Translations under genes and position numbers: made by a program | Assembly (NCBI GenBank): GCA_027574665.1 | Contig: CM050652.1 | Coordinates: 35,173,631-35,237,630 of the forward strand | Direction of reading: 5' to 3' | Source of the DNA: Rhynochetos jubatus | Lineage: Eukaryota > Chordata > Aves > Eurypygiformes > Rhynochetidae | Length of the DNA: 64,000 nt | Shown: piece by piece, positions 39,924-54,204 of the stretch | Position numbering within the stretch: the first letter of the stretch is position 1 | Layout: each line of letters opens with the position of its first letter | The notes under the pieces: generated by a model | Told to the model about the DNA's origin: nothing | The model's database searches: none | The model's input: only the letters and a program-made list of their open reading frames with translations

Positions 39924-41765
39924 AAAAAACAAACCAAATGCTGCATTTGAATTAAAATAATTTAGTTTTATAAATGAGTGTTTGCACTTTGCAAGGATGC
40001 ATGAATAAAAAGATGCCACTTCCACCCTCTCTACCGGATTTCCTTCCCAAAGTTCTATTTGTGAAAGCACATCCAAAATAAACCTTTTCTTTCTTAGACA
40101 ATGCCAATTATACGAAAATAAAAGCTCTCCTTAAGTTATGTGTTTAAAGCACTTCAGTAAATCCCACACCATTAGGCTATAATGCTGTAGACCGCAGTCT
40201 CAGCTCTCTCAGGGTTAAGAGAAATCAAGATAAATAGCTTATGCAAAACTGGTCCAAGCTTTAAAAAAAAAATTCTCTCTCATATTTAACATGTGTGAAA
40301 GTTAACAGCAAGAGTTCGCAGTGACGGTACTAATCTCTTATACAGCTGTCAACTTAAATTAGCCCCAAGCTAATCTTTGCTAGTGTGACAGAGTGTACAC
40401 TTTTCCACAGATAAGCATTAATGCCTTATTCACAGTATCCCTCTACTGCAGCAGGTATTGTGAAGCCCCTATAACCTGAAGGAAGTCAATCTGCTAATTT
40501 ATTCCTAAAAAGTCATTATAGCAAGCTCTATGTATGAAAGCACACATGCAAGGCAAGGAAAAGAAAATGAAAAAAGAAAACATTACATACAGCTTTATTA
40601 CCAAGAATCCATGAGTAGAAAATTAATTCAAAGCCACTCATATGTTGGTAATTTTTAATAATGGCTTGAAGAAAAACTACACCTTGCTGGAGGAGTTTTA
40701 CAGACATCACTTTTCCTCTGGGAGAACATTAGATGGCAGAACTGCAGGAAGAGGCCACATGCAAAAAAAAAGCCACTACAATGACTCTTTGCCATAGAAA
40801 TGTGCCTCAAAACACAATCTTTTACTTACATTATTAAAATTACTTTCACAGACCTCATCTTTGAAGCTGCTAAAATATAAGCTAAATGCAAGCTAATGAA
40901 GTATCAGCAATTCTGACTCTGAAAAAACAAAAAGGTAGAAAAATGGCAGCTACCTTAAGCTTGATAGATCTCAATGAACCACCAAAACCTTTGTATAATG
41001 TTCATTCATTTGCTTGGGAGTAATGGACAACTTCAAAATTAGCTTTCCCAAATTTAATGTTAAAAAAGTCACAGTATTTAATGCAAAACAGGATTACAAA
41101 ACACTTCAGTACTTTTGCATCTCTCTTACATACACACACATGCACACCTCTGTGCAAAAAACCATGGCATGTCTCAGGCAAACTATTCAAAGTTCAGTTA
41201 AGTGTTAAGTCATCAAAACGCCTTTTTTTCATGTAATGTAGGCCGAGGTGCTTAATATGCTTGCTCAGTTGTTCAGGCATCACAGATGCAAAATGCCAAG
41301 TGCAGTAATAATTTGGAGACAAAATCAACGTTGTGACCCTGGTAAAATCAGGGCCAGTAAAAAGCAGCAGCACAGCCAAATGCAGAATTTCTACCCAAGA
41401 GCAGGCGTGTAACAGTAAGCAAATGAGTGTCTGCGTGTGTGTAGGGCTTGGACACAAGGGGGTCCTTTCCAGCCCCATCCGTTACCTTTATCCAAAGGGA
41501 AGGTACTCAAGCTCTGGGGTCTGCACACCACCTATTAGCACAGTATGCCACAACATGTCTTAGGGGTGTGCTGCAACCAGTCCCCCTGGGCCTCAGATGG
41601 CATGGATGTGAGCACTGGGTAGGCACCGGGGCTGAACCTCAGGGCAAACTGTGCCCACAGGTTCCTGCTGCTCTTGCAGGGGGGGTGGGATGAAGACATC
41701 TGCCCCCTCCCAAAAGCAGAGGAGGCACAGCAAGGTTAAGGAGCAGTTTTGGAAGGTGCCAATAC

Positions 41766-41884
41766 CAGAGAATCACAGTTGATTTGGCTGAGGTTGGAAA
41801 GGATCTCTGGAGGTCATCTGTTCCAAGCCCCTTGGCTCAAGCAGGGTCACCTAGATCAGGTTGTCCAGGACCATGTCCATATGG
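41766..41884 (-). mobile_element. CR1 LINE 3'-end fragment (about 120 bp)
   Basis: Plus-strand sequence AGAATCACAG, then a GTTGGAAAGGATCTCTGGAG-like stretch, then CACCTAGATCAGGTTG and CAGGACCATGTCC follows the reverse complement of the CR1 3' end: terminal repeat, 3' UTR and the end of ORF2. The element is therefore on the minus strand and strongly 5'-truncated, the usual result of incomplete target-primed reverse transcription. Only a partial terminal repeat remains. The inner boundary is approximate. Confidence 0.85.
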
Positions 41885-43575
41885 GAACGCAGAGGACAGA
41901 AAGCAACACAGACCTGCCTTACCTGGTGTGTGCACAGGACCTGGCACTGAGCAGGAGGTACTCACTGCCACTTTGTGAAACCTGGAACAGCAAATGGCTC
42001 CACGCCGGGAGCCAGCTCTGGTCTGAACGGGAGCAGCTGCACAGCTACTACCAGGTCATGCTTCTCCAGCACTACTGTTTCTTCCACTAATGCTGAAAAT
42101 CTGCTTCCATTAAGAAGCTTACCCCTTCCCAAAGTCAATAGCAAGCACTGGTTCCTATGAAACCTCAGTCCAAGTCTTCACTTGCAAACGCATCCACACA
42201 TGCCATAAAAGCTACAGACTGGCAAACACCTAGCACAAACATAGTTAAGTAGGGCCAACATCAAATATTTTAAAAAGAGATAACTAGGGCGAGTCAATAG
42301 TGTCTGCAGAGGCCCACAGGAGATGGGATAACTCAACACAGACCTCAGCAGCACTGATGGGATGGATCCTGCGTGGCATGATCAAAGGCACTCGCAATCC
42401 CAGAGAGGTCTCAACAAAAACAAAGTTAACACCAGAACCAATTGACTACTGTAACTTGTACATGACCCTCCACATTCCTCTCAGACCACTGGGAAATTAA
42501 AATCATGTCAAGATCTGTAAAAATATGTATCAGGAACTAATAAAGTATTAGTGTGTCTCTGCAACCTGCTACACCAAGGAACAACTTGTTTTCAGAAATT
42601 ATAATTACAGTTGCACAAATGCAAAACATTTACTACAGCAGTGACTGAAACTGAAGTTCAAAAGAAATTTATTAACCCTTTGAAAAGACTGTAAATAAAC
42701 ATCACACAAAGCTGTATGTGGACTGAAAAGAAAACCCTGCAGAATACAACAGCTGAAAATTCAGAACATCAGCAAGAGAGTCAACTTCTCAGGCAAAGCA
42801 TGAAAGGTTAACTTTCACATGTATCCCCTCTCTTGTTTTCTCCAGTGTAAGCAACCTCCTCCTTCACAGGCCATTGTGCTGCCCTACAGACACCTATGCA
42901 CCAAAATTATTATTTTTTAAACCTAAATCAATATATTGCACAACCAGACTGAAGAGACAATATGGAGACAAAAATAGCAGATGACAGGAAGGAAAGGTCC
43001 TGCTTAAACTAACATTTCTGGGGAAAAAAAAAGTTATGAAGTTGTATCTTACGAGATTAGGAAGCAAGCAATGAAAAAAGAGATCACATCACAGTTTAGT
43101 GTTATGTAACAGTGGACATCAAATACTGATATGTCTCTTCCTTGGTAAAATCCACCCAGGTTTGCCTTTGGCTTTGATAAATCAAGCCCAAAGCACCTTC
43201 AACTTGGCACTTGCAGTAGCTCTGCATCAAGAAGCCAACTACTTTTAATCCTCTTTAGTGTCTACATGTGTCTACAGTCCCTACATGTGACTGCTGCTAC
43301 AAGTATGGTCCCCAGAGTTGAGATCTAGGCAGACATCTACGGTGCAGACAGCTAAGTCTGAGCTAATCACCCAGACTTTATTTATAAGCAAAAGGAAAGA
43401 GGACATTTGGGGCCATGATTCATCTGACCTATTTTAGTTGTTTACATTAGCATAAAATGTCTGTTCCTCTTCGTGGACAATAAGGCTGAGCCTAGACACT
43501 TACACAGCAGCTCGTCAGCATGTGGTCAGATGATTCCCACCTTAGGTGCCTGAGCTTACGGGAGTGGAAGGAGAA

Positions 43576-43640
43576 ATAAAACCAAAATAATTAAAAAAAA
43601 ATAAAATAAACAAAACCAACACCTCCAAAAAACGCCACCA
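43576..43640 (+). repeat. A/C-rich low-complexity tract
   Basis: A-rich at the left (AAATAAAACCAAAATAATT-like), then ACAAAACCAACACCTCC. It is similar in style to the tracts at 32.4 and 35.3 kb. Confidence 0.75.
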
Positions 43641-46588
43641 ACTTCTCTTCTAATAGGTCTTCTTGCTATGTGAAATGCATTTTGCTCAAAATTCATCTTT
43701 GGTATACAAGTCCCTTGGTATGACTAATAATGCTACTCAGTACAGAGAACCAAGGTTGAAGTGGAAGTAGGAAAAATAGAATTAAATGCAGCAAAAATTA
43801 TTTTTAAAATAAAGGCCAAGGACAGATTACCAGGTGCCTGAAATCTGGCATTATAGCTCCTGATGTGACAAGTGAGTTTAGCATGGTGCAGCAATTGAAA
43901 TGCATCTAAAACAGCTGGTGGGATTCTCAGACACAAAAGCTGATAATTGTCAACTTATTCATAGAAATTAAATCTGTATAGGCTAAAATAGGATCTATTA
44001 TTCCCTGAAAATACTGGGATTGGAGCCAGAAGTAACTTCAGTAGAACAGAAAGTTGGCAGTTTGGAAAGGGACTGAAAACTATGCAATTCTGTAGCTTAA
44101 CAGGGAAAAAACCCCAACCCACAACCAGAGACTATACACAAGTTCAGAGATTTTTACAGAAAAATAAGTTCTTTTCTTCCAAAAGTACCAGGGAGACTTC
44201 AGAAATCAGTACTGAAACAGACGCCAGCACAGAGTTACCTGTGTTACTCCGCACAAACGGAAGTGCATCCAGTAATTTCTTCTGCTGAAGGAAAAGAAGC
44301 AAGCTAGAGATTATTACTGCTATATTTAGACATTTGCACACTACCCAGATACGTTCCTTTGGAGTCATCTGAGCACATGATATTTAGACAGGCACAAGAA
44401 AGCTGGATAACTGTTAAGAGGCCAACACTGCCTCTAGAGAAACAATCATTAATCCGCTCTCAATTCAAAACTATCAACAAGTGGCAGCAAAGGATTTGCA
44501 AATCATCTGCCAAGGACAAAATACCTCCAAGAGCAGCACAAGAGATGGCTGGTAGACTAGGAAAAGCCACAAAGAGGTGGTGCCAGGATCTTCAAAGCGG
44601 TGCACCGGCTGCCGTGCATTCAACATATTCCAAGGAGACCAGTGCTCATGCTAGGGTAGGGACAGTAAAGGCAGCACACAAGAAATCTGTTTTCATGGTA
44701 GAAGGAAAATAATTAAAAAAAAAAAAATTATATCCCTCTAACCCATCTGAGAACATGCCTCTCTCCTGACTGAAAACCAGCAAAACCCAGACCAGGCGTG
44801 AGTCAGAACGTAGGGGTGCGACCAAAGGTCTTCTGCTTGGTAAGTCTACATCCAGCTTCCACCCACTCCTTTACAGAAAGTATATTAAAAAAAAATAAGA
44901 TTTAAGTCTTGACTTCCAAGAATAAAAATCTGTTTAGGACACTGACAGAATGGCCTGATAGAAGAAAGGCCAACTTCTCCTAACTGTAGGCTAGAAGGCA
45001 CACCGAAGCTCCCTCTCCAACATTTACATCCATCCTCATGACTAGGCCACGCTGCAAAAGGCTCCAAGGGCAGCTTGTTGACACAATTTAGTCCTGTCCT
45101 CCACCTCAAGGTTTTGCCCTCTCCCTGCACCAGGTCCATCACTCCCACTTCTTGCTCATTCACGCACCAGACAACCATCACTGCCTCCCCCAAACACCAT
45201 TCTTTTTTTCATCAGATCCATTTCCTGATGGTTTCACAAGTTCAGCAGCCCAGCAGAAGGTTGGAGACATCAAGCCCGGTGAAGGGCAGACACCATGTCT
45301 GCCCAGACCAGGCAGCAGCATACTGCACCTGTTGCTCCTGGGTTACACGTGTACTACTACATAGAACTGGCCCTTCTCCAGCCCAGGGGCCAAGGGGCAT
45401 GGGCTACTCTCTTCATCCTCTCCCAAACTGTCAACATCCAAACTGCCCAGTACTTTCCAGGCTGCTCCTGGGTACTACCAGAAAAACTGACAGGTGTCAC
45501 AGGCCACAGCCATGCTGGGGACGCACCATGAACAGCACAAACGGGACACACTGACACCAACATTTGCCTCAGTAGTATTTCCTAGTAAAAATGCTGTCCT
45601 GGCAGCCAGAACAAGACCTGCAATGAAGGGCAGTTTATCCCAACCCTCAGACTTGGGAATTCCTGAGCAGTTAAGGTCTCCAGTGTTGGACACAGATGAG
45701 ATGTTCAATTATGCCTTTCTGGCTGACAAGTTTTCAGGAACCTCATAGAAACAAAACCAAATTCATTTTTCCTACACACTTTCTCTTGAGAAGGAAAGCA
45801 AAACCCACTGTTATTTCACTGTATGATCCACCTGAAATATAATTCTGCAATAAAAGAAGAGTACAGATAGCTGCTGTTACACACCACAAACACCATAATT
45901 AAAGATCATTCATCTTCAAAAGATCTTTCTCCAAACCTTCAAACATGTTGTATTATTCACTGAAAAGGCTTCTACTGAAGTCAGGGAAAAAAAAAATTAA
46001 CCATTCTTCTGCAGCAAAAGTATTTACTAATACAAAGACTGTTCTGTAGTGCAGAAAAGTCCACATAGTTCAAAAACTACTAACCAGGATGTTGGTACAG
46101 ATGAGCCCCAGTGACCTGAGAACAACAGTGAATTGGCAAGTTCCAACTCCATGCGGAGACAACAGCACAGCACCAGCATTACAGCGTCATGGCAATGGCA
46201 GGATGAGGTTCGTTTCTTCCTGAGCATTCTTTTGGACCCAAAACACACTGGCAGAGATGCTTGAAGCACCTTTTGAACTTGGGCAGGTCTAAGCCCTGCT
46301 TGTTGCCAACCTGGCGCTGGCAGGCATTATCCTGGCTGCTGCTCAGCTCCACACAATCATGCTCCCAGTGCTGTGCCCCAGCTCCCTCCTCAGGGATACG
46401 CATCCCTAAGGTGCCCAAGTACTTAGCAATCGAGCCTAAACAATTCTTCAAGCCCACTAGCTAAACCAAACCTGATAAAGCCTGACCCTGGGTCACATTC
46501 TCCGGTCTCCTGGCAAGTTCTTCAGGGTTCAGGGACACTCCTCCTGAGCTATCTTCACCACTAGATACATCCGCAATGTCATGATGAA

Positions 46589-46633
46589 TTGGTTTTGGTG
46601 GTGTTTTGTTTGGTTGTTTTGCTTTTTTTCTTT
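46589..46633 (+). repeat. T/G-rich low-complexity tract
   Basis: GGTTTTGGTGGTGTTTTG, then TTTGGTTGTTTTGC and T7. It contains no A. Confidence 0.8.
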
Positions 46634-47311
46634 AAACATACTCTGCCTCAAGTTCCTCTGCTCCTGCCAGGCCTCTTGGTTAATGGGGATATACTGTGGT
46701 GAGGCCACAACCCTTCCCCCAGTCCTCAGGATGAAATCAAGCTTTCTGATCCAATTCTTCAACCTTTTCTAGCTGGTTCTTGTCCCACCACAAAAGCACC
46801 TTCTCTTTTCTCGTTACTAGGAACTTTCTATTCCTGCACCACCTTCCTTGAAGGGAAGTTGAAGATATTTCCTACTTTCAGCCAATACTGCCCAAAGATA
46901 TTGCCACCAAAAGAAAGAAAAATTAAAAAAAACCCTCTGTCATATAGTTTAATAAACAGCAGTAAAGAGAAACCACATAGCAAACCAATACACAAACTTA
47001 TACACAAATATACAAACACACACAAAAATAAAAATATCTTTAAAATAACTAGTGAAGCAGCCAGCACCTTCAGTCTTTAGACTGGATTTCTCACTTCTAA
47101 CTGATGAGATCATGACACCAATATAATGATCCTTCCCTTTACCCATCAGACAGTTTAGAAAACCCACCTTTTCCCACCAGAGTGTGTATCTCAAGTGTAG
47201 GGGTAATATTTCAATTGAAAAGTTGACTCAAATACTCACAAAATACGATCATACCACCTACTGTACACCAGTTAAATCACCATACTTCCTTTATCTCTGT
47301 CTTCTTTGGAG

Positions 47312-47342
47312 ACATACATATATATATATACATACACACCCC
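47312..47342 (+). repeat. TA/CA microsatellite
   Basis: ACATACA, then TATATATATA, then CATACACACCCCC, in intron 1. It is an alternating purine-pyrimidine tract. Confidence 0.85.
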
Positions 47343-50300
47343 CATGTATATTTTAAACAGGAATAAACTTAACCGGTTAGGACATTTTATTTACCATGCA
47401 AAGATTAAGAAACCCAGTCTCTGCAGTTCTCCTTGTTGAAATAAAATGCCCCACAGAATACAGGAGTAATCAGCATGGCAATTAGAAAAAGAAGGATTTA
47501 AAACACAGAGGAGTCCTCTACCGGGGTGGGAGGAGGGGAGGCAAAACATTTCCCATTCCTCTGAAATATTGATTCTATCAGAAAGTAGAAAATTCAGTCT
47601 TGAAAAACATTTTGAGTAATACATTTCCAAACAGAAGAAATAGGTCCTTCCATGGCTAATGAACGGAGAGTGCGTGCAGCAAGGGCAAAGGTGTCTCCTG
47701 ACGCATTACCTGCCATTACACACCTCCCTCCTTTTGCATATAAAGGAAAAACTGTGGAGCCTTACAGTATCAGACAAGGGAAAGAAGTGCACCGGAGAGA
47801 AGGTGCACTGACTTTCTCCAGAGCAGCATTACACACTCAGGGATGAGCAGTCTGCCCATTTGGGTCTGTGGAGAAATAATGGCAGCGATGATGTCTTTCT
47901 GTTCCCCTACCCAATGGGGGACTGTGGCGCCAAGGGGAAAGCAAGGATGCCAACCTTCAATCTGACAGCCCCATGGTCCTTATAATCTGCTTCCATATAT
48001 AAACTGGAATAACAACAATGAAAAATAAAAAAAATCAATTTCTAGAGCATCTTCAGAACTTCCCCAGCACAGCTCTGCTGTCCCTCATGTCTCAGGACAC
48101 TGAGGTAGCATTTTGGAGTCGACAGCAGGGAGTGGGTAGAGCGATGATGCACTTCACTAACAGTAGAACATTTTACAAAGGAACATTACTCTCCCTCTGT
48201 AGTCTCGAGACCAGACACCTCCAAGCAAATGCCAAAAGAATTGCCCAGTGTACATGACTGTTGCTCCAAACTCAGTTAATTACATTTTATCACTTGAGCT
48301 TAGATAAACACTGCTCCCACATATGTGACTCCTTCCCTTCTTGTGAAAGTTATTTTGGCTGGCACTTCTTGCCTTTTATGAGGAAAAGACACTTCTCCAG
48401 GAGGTTGGATGCTGAAGGAAAATTGCCTGCCTCTTGTTTTTTCTGCTTACGAAGGTATGGGTTTTCAGTTACAGCAAAAAAATAAAGTACTAAAATTGTT
48501 TAATCCTCTTATTTCCACATCCATGAAGCTTTGTACAGTCTTCTGTGTTTACTGTACTTTTTAGACCATAACTACCCCTGAAGACATCAATGGGAGGCTT
48601 GGGAGGCCAGAGGATTAAGCAACAAGTATCCAATCTTTCCCATTTATATACATATGCAAAAACTTCACTGCACTCTAGTTTCTTACCTCTGTGACAAGTT
48701 TTACTTCCCCCACCCCGATTTCTCTCCTGCCTACTAGCACAAAAATGAACGACATGAAAGGGAAAAAAACCCACTAAATGCCTAATTAAAACTATCAAAC
48801 ATTCCAGCTGGTAGCTGGCATCATTGTATATATTTTTTTTTTTTGCATTTCTTTCATCAGATAACAGATCTTAGATATAATGTGCTATGAAGCATAGCAA
48901 CTAATATCCTCCTAGGATCTGGCGTATTTTGACCATGACCCAAACATTTAGTAGACATTTTCTCTAGAGCTGAAACTTAATGTCCAATTAACATTTTGAA
49001 TAGCCTCAATAACTACTGCAAAGAACACCACAATGATAATTGTATCCATTAGATTTCTGTGCTTCAAGCATCTTTATCTGCCTATGACTCCACAGTGGCC
49101 TTCAACTGGGCTTTAAATATGATAAAAAAATTAAACAAGAACACTGTTACAGTTAATTCTCAATAGCACACAGACTTTCAAAAATATCTTTGATTAAGGT
49201 AAGGCCAGTGATTTTTACCCTACATTAACACAGACATCCATTGTTTGGACATGGGAACAATACACCCCAAATTGTTTAATCATTTCAGGCTTTGTCCTTT
49301 ACAAACTTTCCTCAGAACATGAAGAGGGTTATTTTCTGTTACAGAGGCGTATCACTTTATTAACAGCATAAGAAAGCGCAGAGTCGAGGATCACAATCAG
49401 CTTATTTAATTTAAGAATATACCCTGCATCGCCATCTCTCTGTAGGTATACCTGCGACTCAGTGGGGATTATAATACAGTCAAATTAATATTCAGTGTGT
49501 GGGGCTGTTTTGCATAACATTTAGGTACACGCACTCCTCAACACAAGCTATTTTGGGACTCAAAAAAAACCCATTGAGAGTCTACTAATCTTATCTACCT
49601 GAAGAATTGCTCTCTGAAAAATAAGGAGACCACCTTTCCTTTCAGTATATTTTATGATGCCTATTTAATCAAAGAAAGGACTGTTTCTGTCACCATGTGA
49701 AGAAAGAGCCTTTCCATCTTGTCAAGTGAAGGGGTGGGGATGCTTTCAAGTACTATCACTTCGGTCAGAAGTTAAAGGAAACAAGCAGCAGCTCAGAGAT
49801 ACGTACAGAGCTTGAGTCACCTCTGCATTGGGTTTATTCCTCGCCTTTCAGGCAGTCTGATATTCACAGCTCTTCGTATCTTCAAAAGCAAGTCAAAAAC
49901 TATACAGAAGCCTGAAACAGCCTAACAGGACAAAGTTTTTCTTTCCAGCCCTGGCAGACTACAAGAATAATGAAGTTTCCAAGCCTTTGGGAGTGAAATA
50001 AAAATAATAAAACCGCACAAACTGGCATGGGCAATTATATAAATGAACAGATGCACAAAATACTATATAAACAAAACCAGAACCGACTCTCCTATTGTAG
50101 CTTATTTGTATCTACCTCTCAGCAATGCAGGCCTATAGCCTACAATATGTTCACTGTGCTCTCACTAGCACGTGTTGCAGTGACAGCAGCAGGACTGCTG
50201 CTCTTCAGAAGACGCCAATTTCTGCCCTGATTTCAGAACATACTCCAACTACTTCCCATATATAAAATCAGACCGCAACTTCATTTACATGCACTGCAGA

Positions 50301-52133
50301 GAGAAGGTGGTGAACACCAGAGGACACAGCTTGCAAGCACAGCCAACACCAAGACTATCCATCGTGGTGTGAGGATGCTGTGGGAGCAGACGTCACAGCT
50401 CAAGTTCCTTAGCAGCTTTGCTCCTGCACCACTGATGAGCTTTACTGATGGCACGTGCATCAACAGGACTTTCCACTGGGAAGCAATGGTTTGGTGGTAA
50501 CATGCATGGTAACAAAGACTTCTCAGTCAGCTGAAATGCAGCTGTACATACACAAGTTCACTTTGTTACAGTAAAAACAGCCTCTAAATAGAGCTTTCTG
50601 ACATAAAGCTAGGACAGTAAGGAGGACAAACATCATGAGGAATGCTAGCTTGGAGAGAGGAAAGTGACAGATTAATGGATCTGATAACGCATGAAGTGAA
50701 AGGAGAGAAAGTCAAAGATTGTTTTTTCCCCCCAACGTTTTACAGGTCTCAAAGTGAAAAGTAAGTTTTATAGACTGGTGCCATCATCAGCATCCCCAGC
50801 AACTAAGAAATAGAGTACTTCCAGCATTTAATTGCAGTTTTTGATTTGGAGTACACCCCTAAATCTGAAATTTTGCATTTAACGTGTGTGTCTGTTACTT
50901 TTGAAATACATAGTATTAAACAGAAAAAAATCCCTTCCTTCATACCTGTCAGATGAAACAGAACTGTAAAAATGACATTTCTTCCAGAAACGTCAGACTA
51001 ACAAACAGCCTCTTAACCTACACAAAAGTCATCCAGGCGAGGTGAAGAGACAGAAAAGTATGTCCCTATTCTAAATCTCATCACCACGCCTCTCCTCCCT
51101 TCCCACCCCATACAAAGCTAGCAAGGCTGCTTTACAGTACCTGGAGTTTCCCTCATCTGTGGTAAAGACCTCTGGACAGGCAGTTTAGCCAAACATATTC
51201 TTTCAGGAACATATCTTCTGAGGTTGAAGATCACCACTGCCTGCTCCTATTCCCTGGGGGTTTGTTGGTAAAGCCAGGTTGGGAAGGGAGCTTGAGGGCA
51301 ACTGGGGTTTTGCTCTCCAGTGGCTTCTGCACCCGCATCCTCTGGTGTCACGTTTTGTTGGTGCCCCCAGGCTGAGTGAGGACACATGGGGGCCACTGAC
51401 ACTATGCTGATGCTCAGCCCATTGCAGTTTCCCAAATACCAAACATGGGAGTGGGGGGGTTGCTGCTTTCAAGACCAGGGAAACCAGTTCCACAGGTTAG
51501 CATTAAAGGATGATTCTGCACTGAGGACTGTGTGGTAAACCTTCAACTGCCTCAAAAGCGGCAATGAAAAAGCCAGAAGAGTGACATAGGATATTTATTT
51601 CTGTAAGAAACTGAAAAAACAACTTAAGAGTAAAACTGGAAAAGCAAGTAGTTTTTCTGGGTGCAGTTCCACACCTCCAAGACTTGAACTGAGTTACCTG
51701 CTCCCCCCCATCTCTCCAAACAGGGAGTTCATACTCTGCTCTCTGGGAAGGGCACATGGTTGGTTTACATAGTACTTCTAACCTCCCTCACTCTCTTCAC
51801 TTCTGGCCTTCAGCTGTAGTAGTTAAACCAAGGGAAGAAAGCATTACAGCAAACTTTTTAAATATCCAGCTCTATCTCCATACCCAGGATAAATTCGAAT
51901 GCAGCAGAAACCAATATTACCACTACCAAAAAGGAAAAGCTGTCTCCCACTCAACACCTCATTTATTAGGAGATCACAGATGTTCTTAGCATACATTGGC
52001 AAAGCAGGATAAAATCAGCAAAATTCATATGTATTTGCAACGAGCACTGCACTGAAAAAGGCAATGCCACTCTATGTCATATCAGTCAAGCCCACAGAGG
52101 TTTATCAATCACAACCTGCAATCTCACATATTG

Positions 52134-52148
52134 GTTGCCCTAGGCAAC
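52134..52148. promoter_or_regulatory. X-box match (RFX-family binding site)
   Basis: GTTGCC-CTA-GGCAAC is a perfect inverted pair of RFX half sites with a 3-bp spacer and fits the published consensus GTNRCC-N0-3-RGYAAC. It lies deep in intron 1. Only the sequence match is seen; any enhancer function, for example linked to ciliary regulation, is inference. Confidence 0.35.
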
Positions 52149-53298
52149 TGCCTGTTTTACCTCAGCAGAAGAGATAGCCCAGGTATTGAATGCAATAAAC
52201 TGTAATTTTTTTGTCAATAAAAGCCCATATGTCAGGCTTTTATCTTCCCATCAAATCAAGAAACAACTATGCTGAACCAAAGGCTTGGGGTTCAGCTCAA
52301 GCAGTAAGACCTCACAAAGCCAGTCTTGCGAATCCGAGCCAACTGGCAGCTGAGCTTTGAGCACCCTCGGGGTCTTCACCATCTTCTTCACCAGGGTTTG
52401 CTGCTCCTGCCGACTCTCCAAACCCACCTCCAGCCCTCTGCCTCCTTGCTGGCAGCCAAACTAACCCCCTCCAGCAACCAATGCCAAATTGCAATGCAAC
52501 ATGGCCGAGCCACAGACACGACACTATCCTGACTGTTACAAAAGCGTTCATCTGGTAGACAGTACAGGCAGCCTGCTCAAACCAGGCTGTCTTAAAACTA
52601 CATTAGCTAGATACACCAGTTTTTCTGGGGGAGATGCTTGAGAGCTTTTCCCTCGCCCACCAAAGCGCCAAGCAGCACAACACAAGCACAATGCTAGGCT
52701 GGGTTCAGAAACCGGCTCCCGTTCCCAACTCCCTCATACACGGGCTGTGAGGTTTTGAGGAAGTTGCTTCCACTCACGACAAATTTCCAATTTATGATCT
52801 CAGCAAAAATGGTCAAAAACTGTACCAGTAGGCCCTAGATAAGACAAGCCACAAGAAGAGTCTCACTCCTAGTGAGGACTCTTAAAACCTTTAAGTGTCA
52901 GCAGTCCAAATACAGAAGTCTCCTTTCCCTTACCCAGAAATTCACACTAGGATAACGTAACAGCTTGCTTTTTTGTTGTCTTTGTCTTTTTGGACAGTAA
53001 TGTTTGCAGGTACCACAGGAAGAGGGAATTAAAGAAGAAATGGTTTAAAACTGTTGTTCCTCCTTGAAGTTCTGCCATAACATTGTTTCAGGAGGAGAAA
53101 CTACAACTTTCATGCATTGTCTCAAGCAGAAAGCACCTGCATTGTTCTGGTGAGATCTCAGGATGTGAGAAGGTGAACGATAAACAGTGTTAACTCAATG
53201 TCTGATCAAAGACTCCAAGAGCAGAGAGAGGCACACAGAAACTAAGGAGGATACAAAAGAAAAGGATGCTCCAGGCTTGGGTTGGATTATTTTCTTAT

Positions 53299-53321
53299 GG
53301 GGTTTTTGTTTGGTTTTTTTT
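53299..53321 (+). repeat. T/G-rich low-complexity tract
   Basis: GGGGTTTTTGTTTGG followed by T8. It is short and G/T only. Confidence 0.75.
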
Positions 53322-54152
53322 AAGCTGAAACTTAAGGCTCAGGTTTGTTGCACCCTTGTCCTGAATGATACTGCATTTTACAGACCACAAAACCAGAGTG
53401 TACGCTAGCACCTCAGCTGCTCTGGTTCACATCCAGTCCCATGTAGATGGCTCATGAAGGTACATTTATGCTAAGATGTCGAAGAGTAAATCAAAGCAGC
53501 AAAGGCCCAGAAGCTCTTTCCAATATGCCAGTAGTGCTCTGGGGGTTTGTTCAAGTCATCAGCCTTGTCCCAGCTTTGCAGACAGGTTTTACAGCTTGCA
53601 CTAAGCTGCAGGCTGCCCTGACCACAAAGCATTTACCTGCTTAGCTTTCCACCAGCTGCACTCTGCATGTGACCTACATGCACTTGGATGTGGTTTCTCC
53701 ACTCAGCAAAACAGAGGCTGAAGGTTTGAACTCTGCAGCGGCACAGGGCAGACACCACACATGGTTATAAGAGAGCACTGTCTTGTACTGTACAAGATTT
53801 TTTGTGTGCAACTTTGGTATCAATCAACTCTCAAGATATTTTAAAAGCAAACTCTTCAATATCCATAGAAGAGAAAGCAAGTTAGAATGCCTTTTTAGCT
53901 TCCTGGTCTTCACTTTTAAGCAGCAGCAGCTATTTTCAGAGGGTATTTTTCAACTTTTAAAAGAAGTGATTGAGGACAAGTGACATGGCAAGTGGCTTTG
54001 CCATTTTGTAAGCTAAGGAATTTGAGCAGTTCCTCAGTGTAAACCTGCACCTGTTTTTTGGAGTCTTATATCAGCAGTGCCTGATCAATACTCTCTCCCC
54101 AAAAGGTCATACTGATGTTTTAAAGTGCATATGCCATGGAAAGCCCAGAGTT

Positions 54153-54204
54153 GAGACACGCATGACAACCCCAGCATCGAGACACGCATGACAACCCCAG
54201 CATC
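54153..54204 (+). repeat. 26-bp perfect tandem duplication
   Basis: The unit starting GAGACACGCATGACAACC occurs twice head to tail (54153-54178 and 54179-54204) with no difference by eye, indicating recent slippage or duplication. Each copy carries one CpG. Confidence 0.95.

Noticed and set aside
44359..44712. Lys-rich 117-codon open frame on plus
   Set aside because: No known domain, no flanking splice or promoter evidence, and the length is possible by chance in A-rich sequence.
46179..46762. Two minus-strand open frames with a protein-like look (polar, Gln/Glu-rich)
   Set aside because: Could not be matched to any family, and there is no splice or promoter support.
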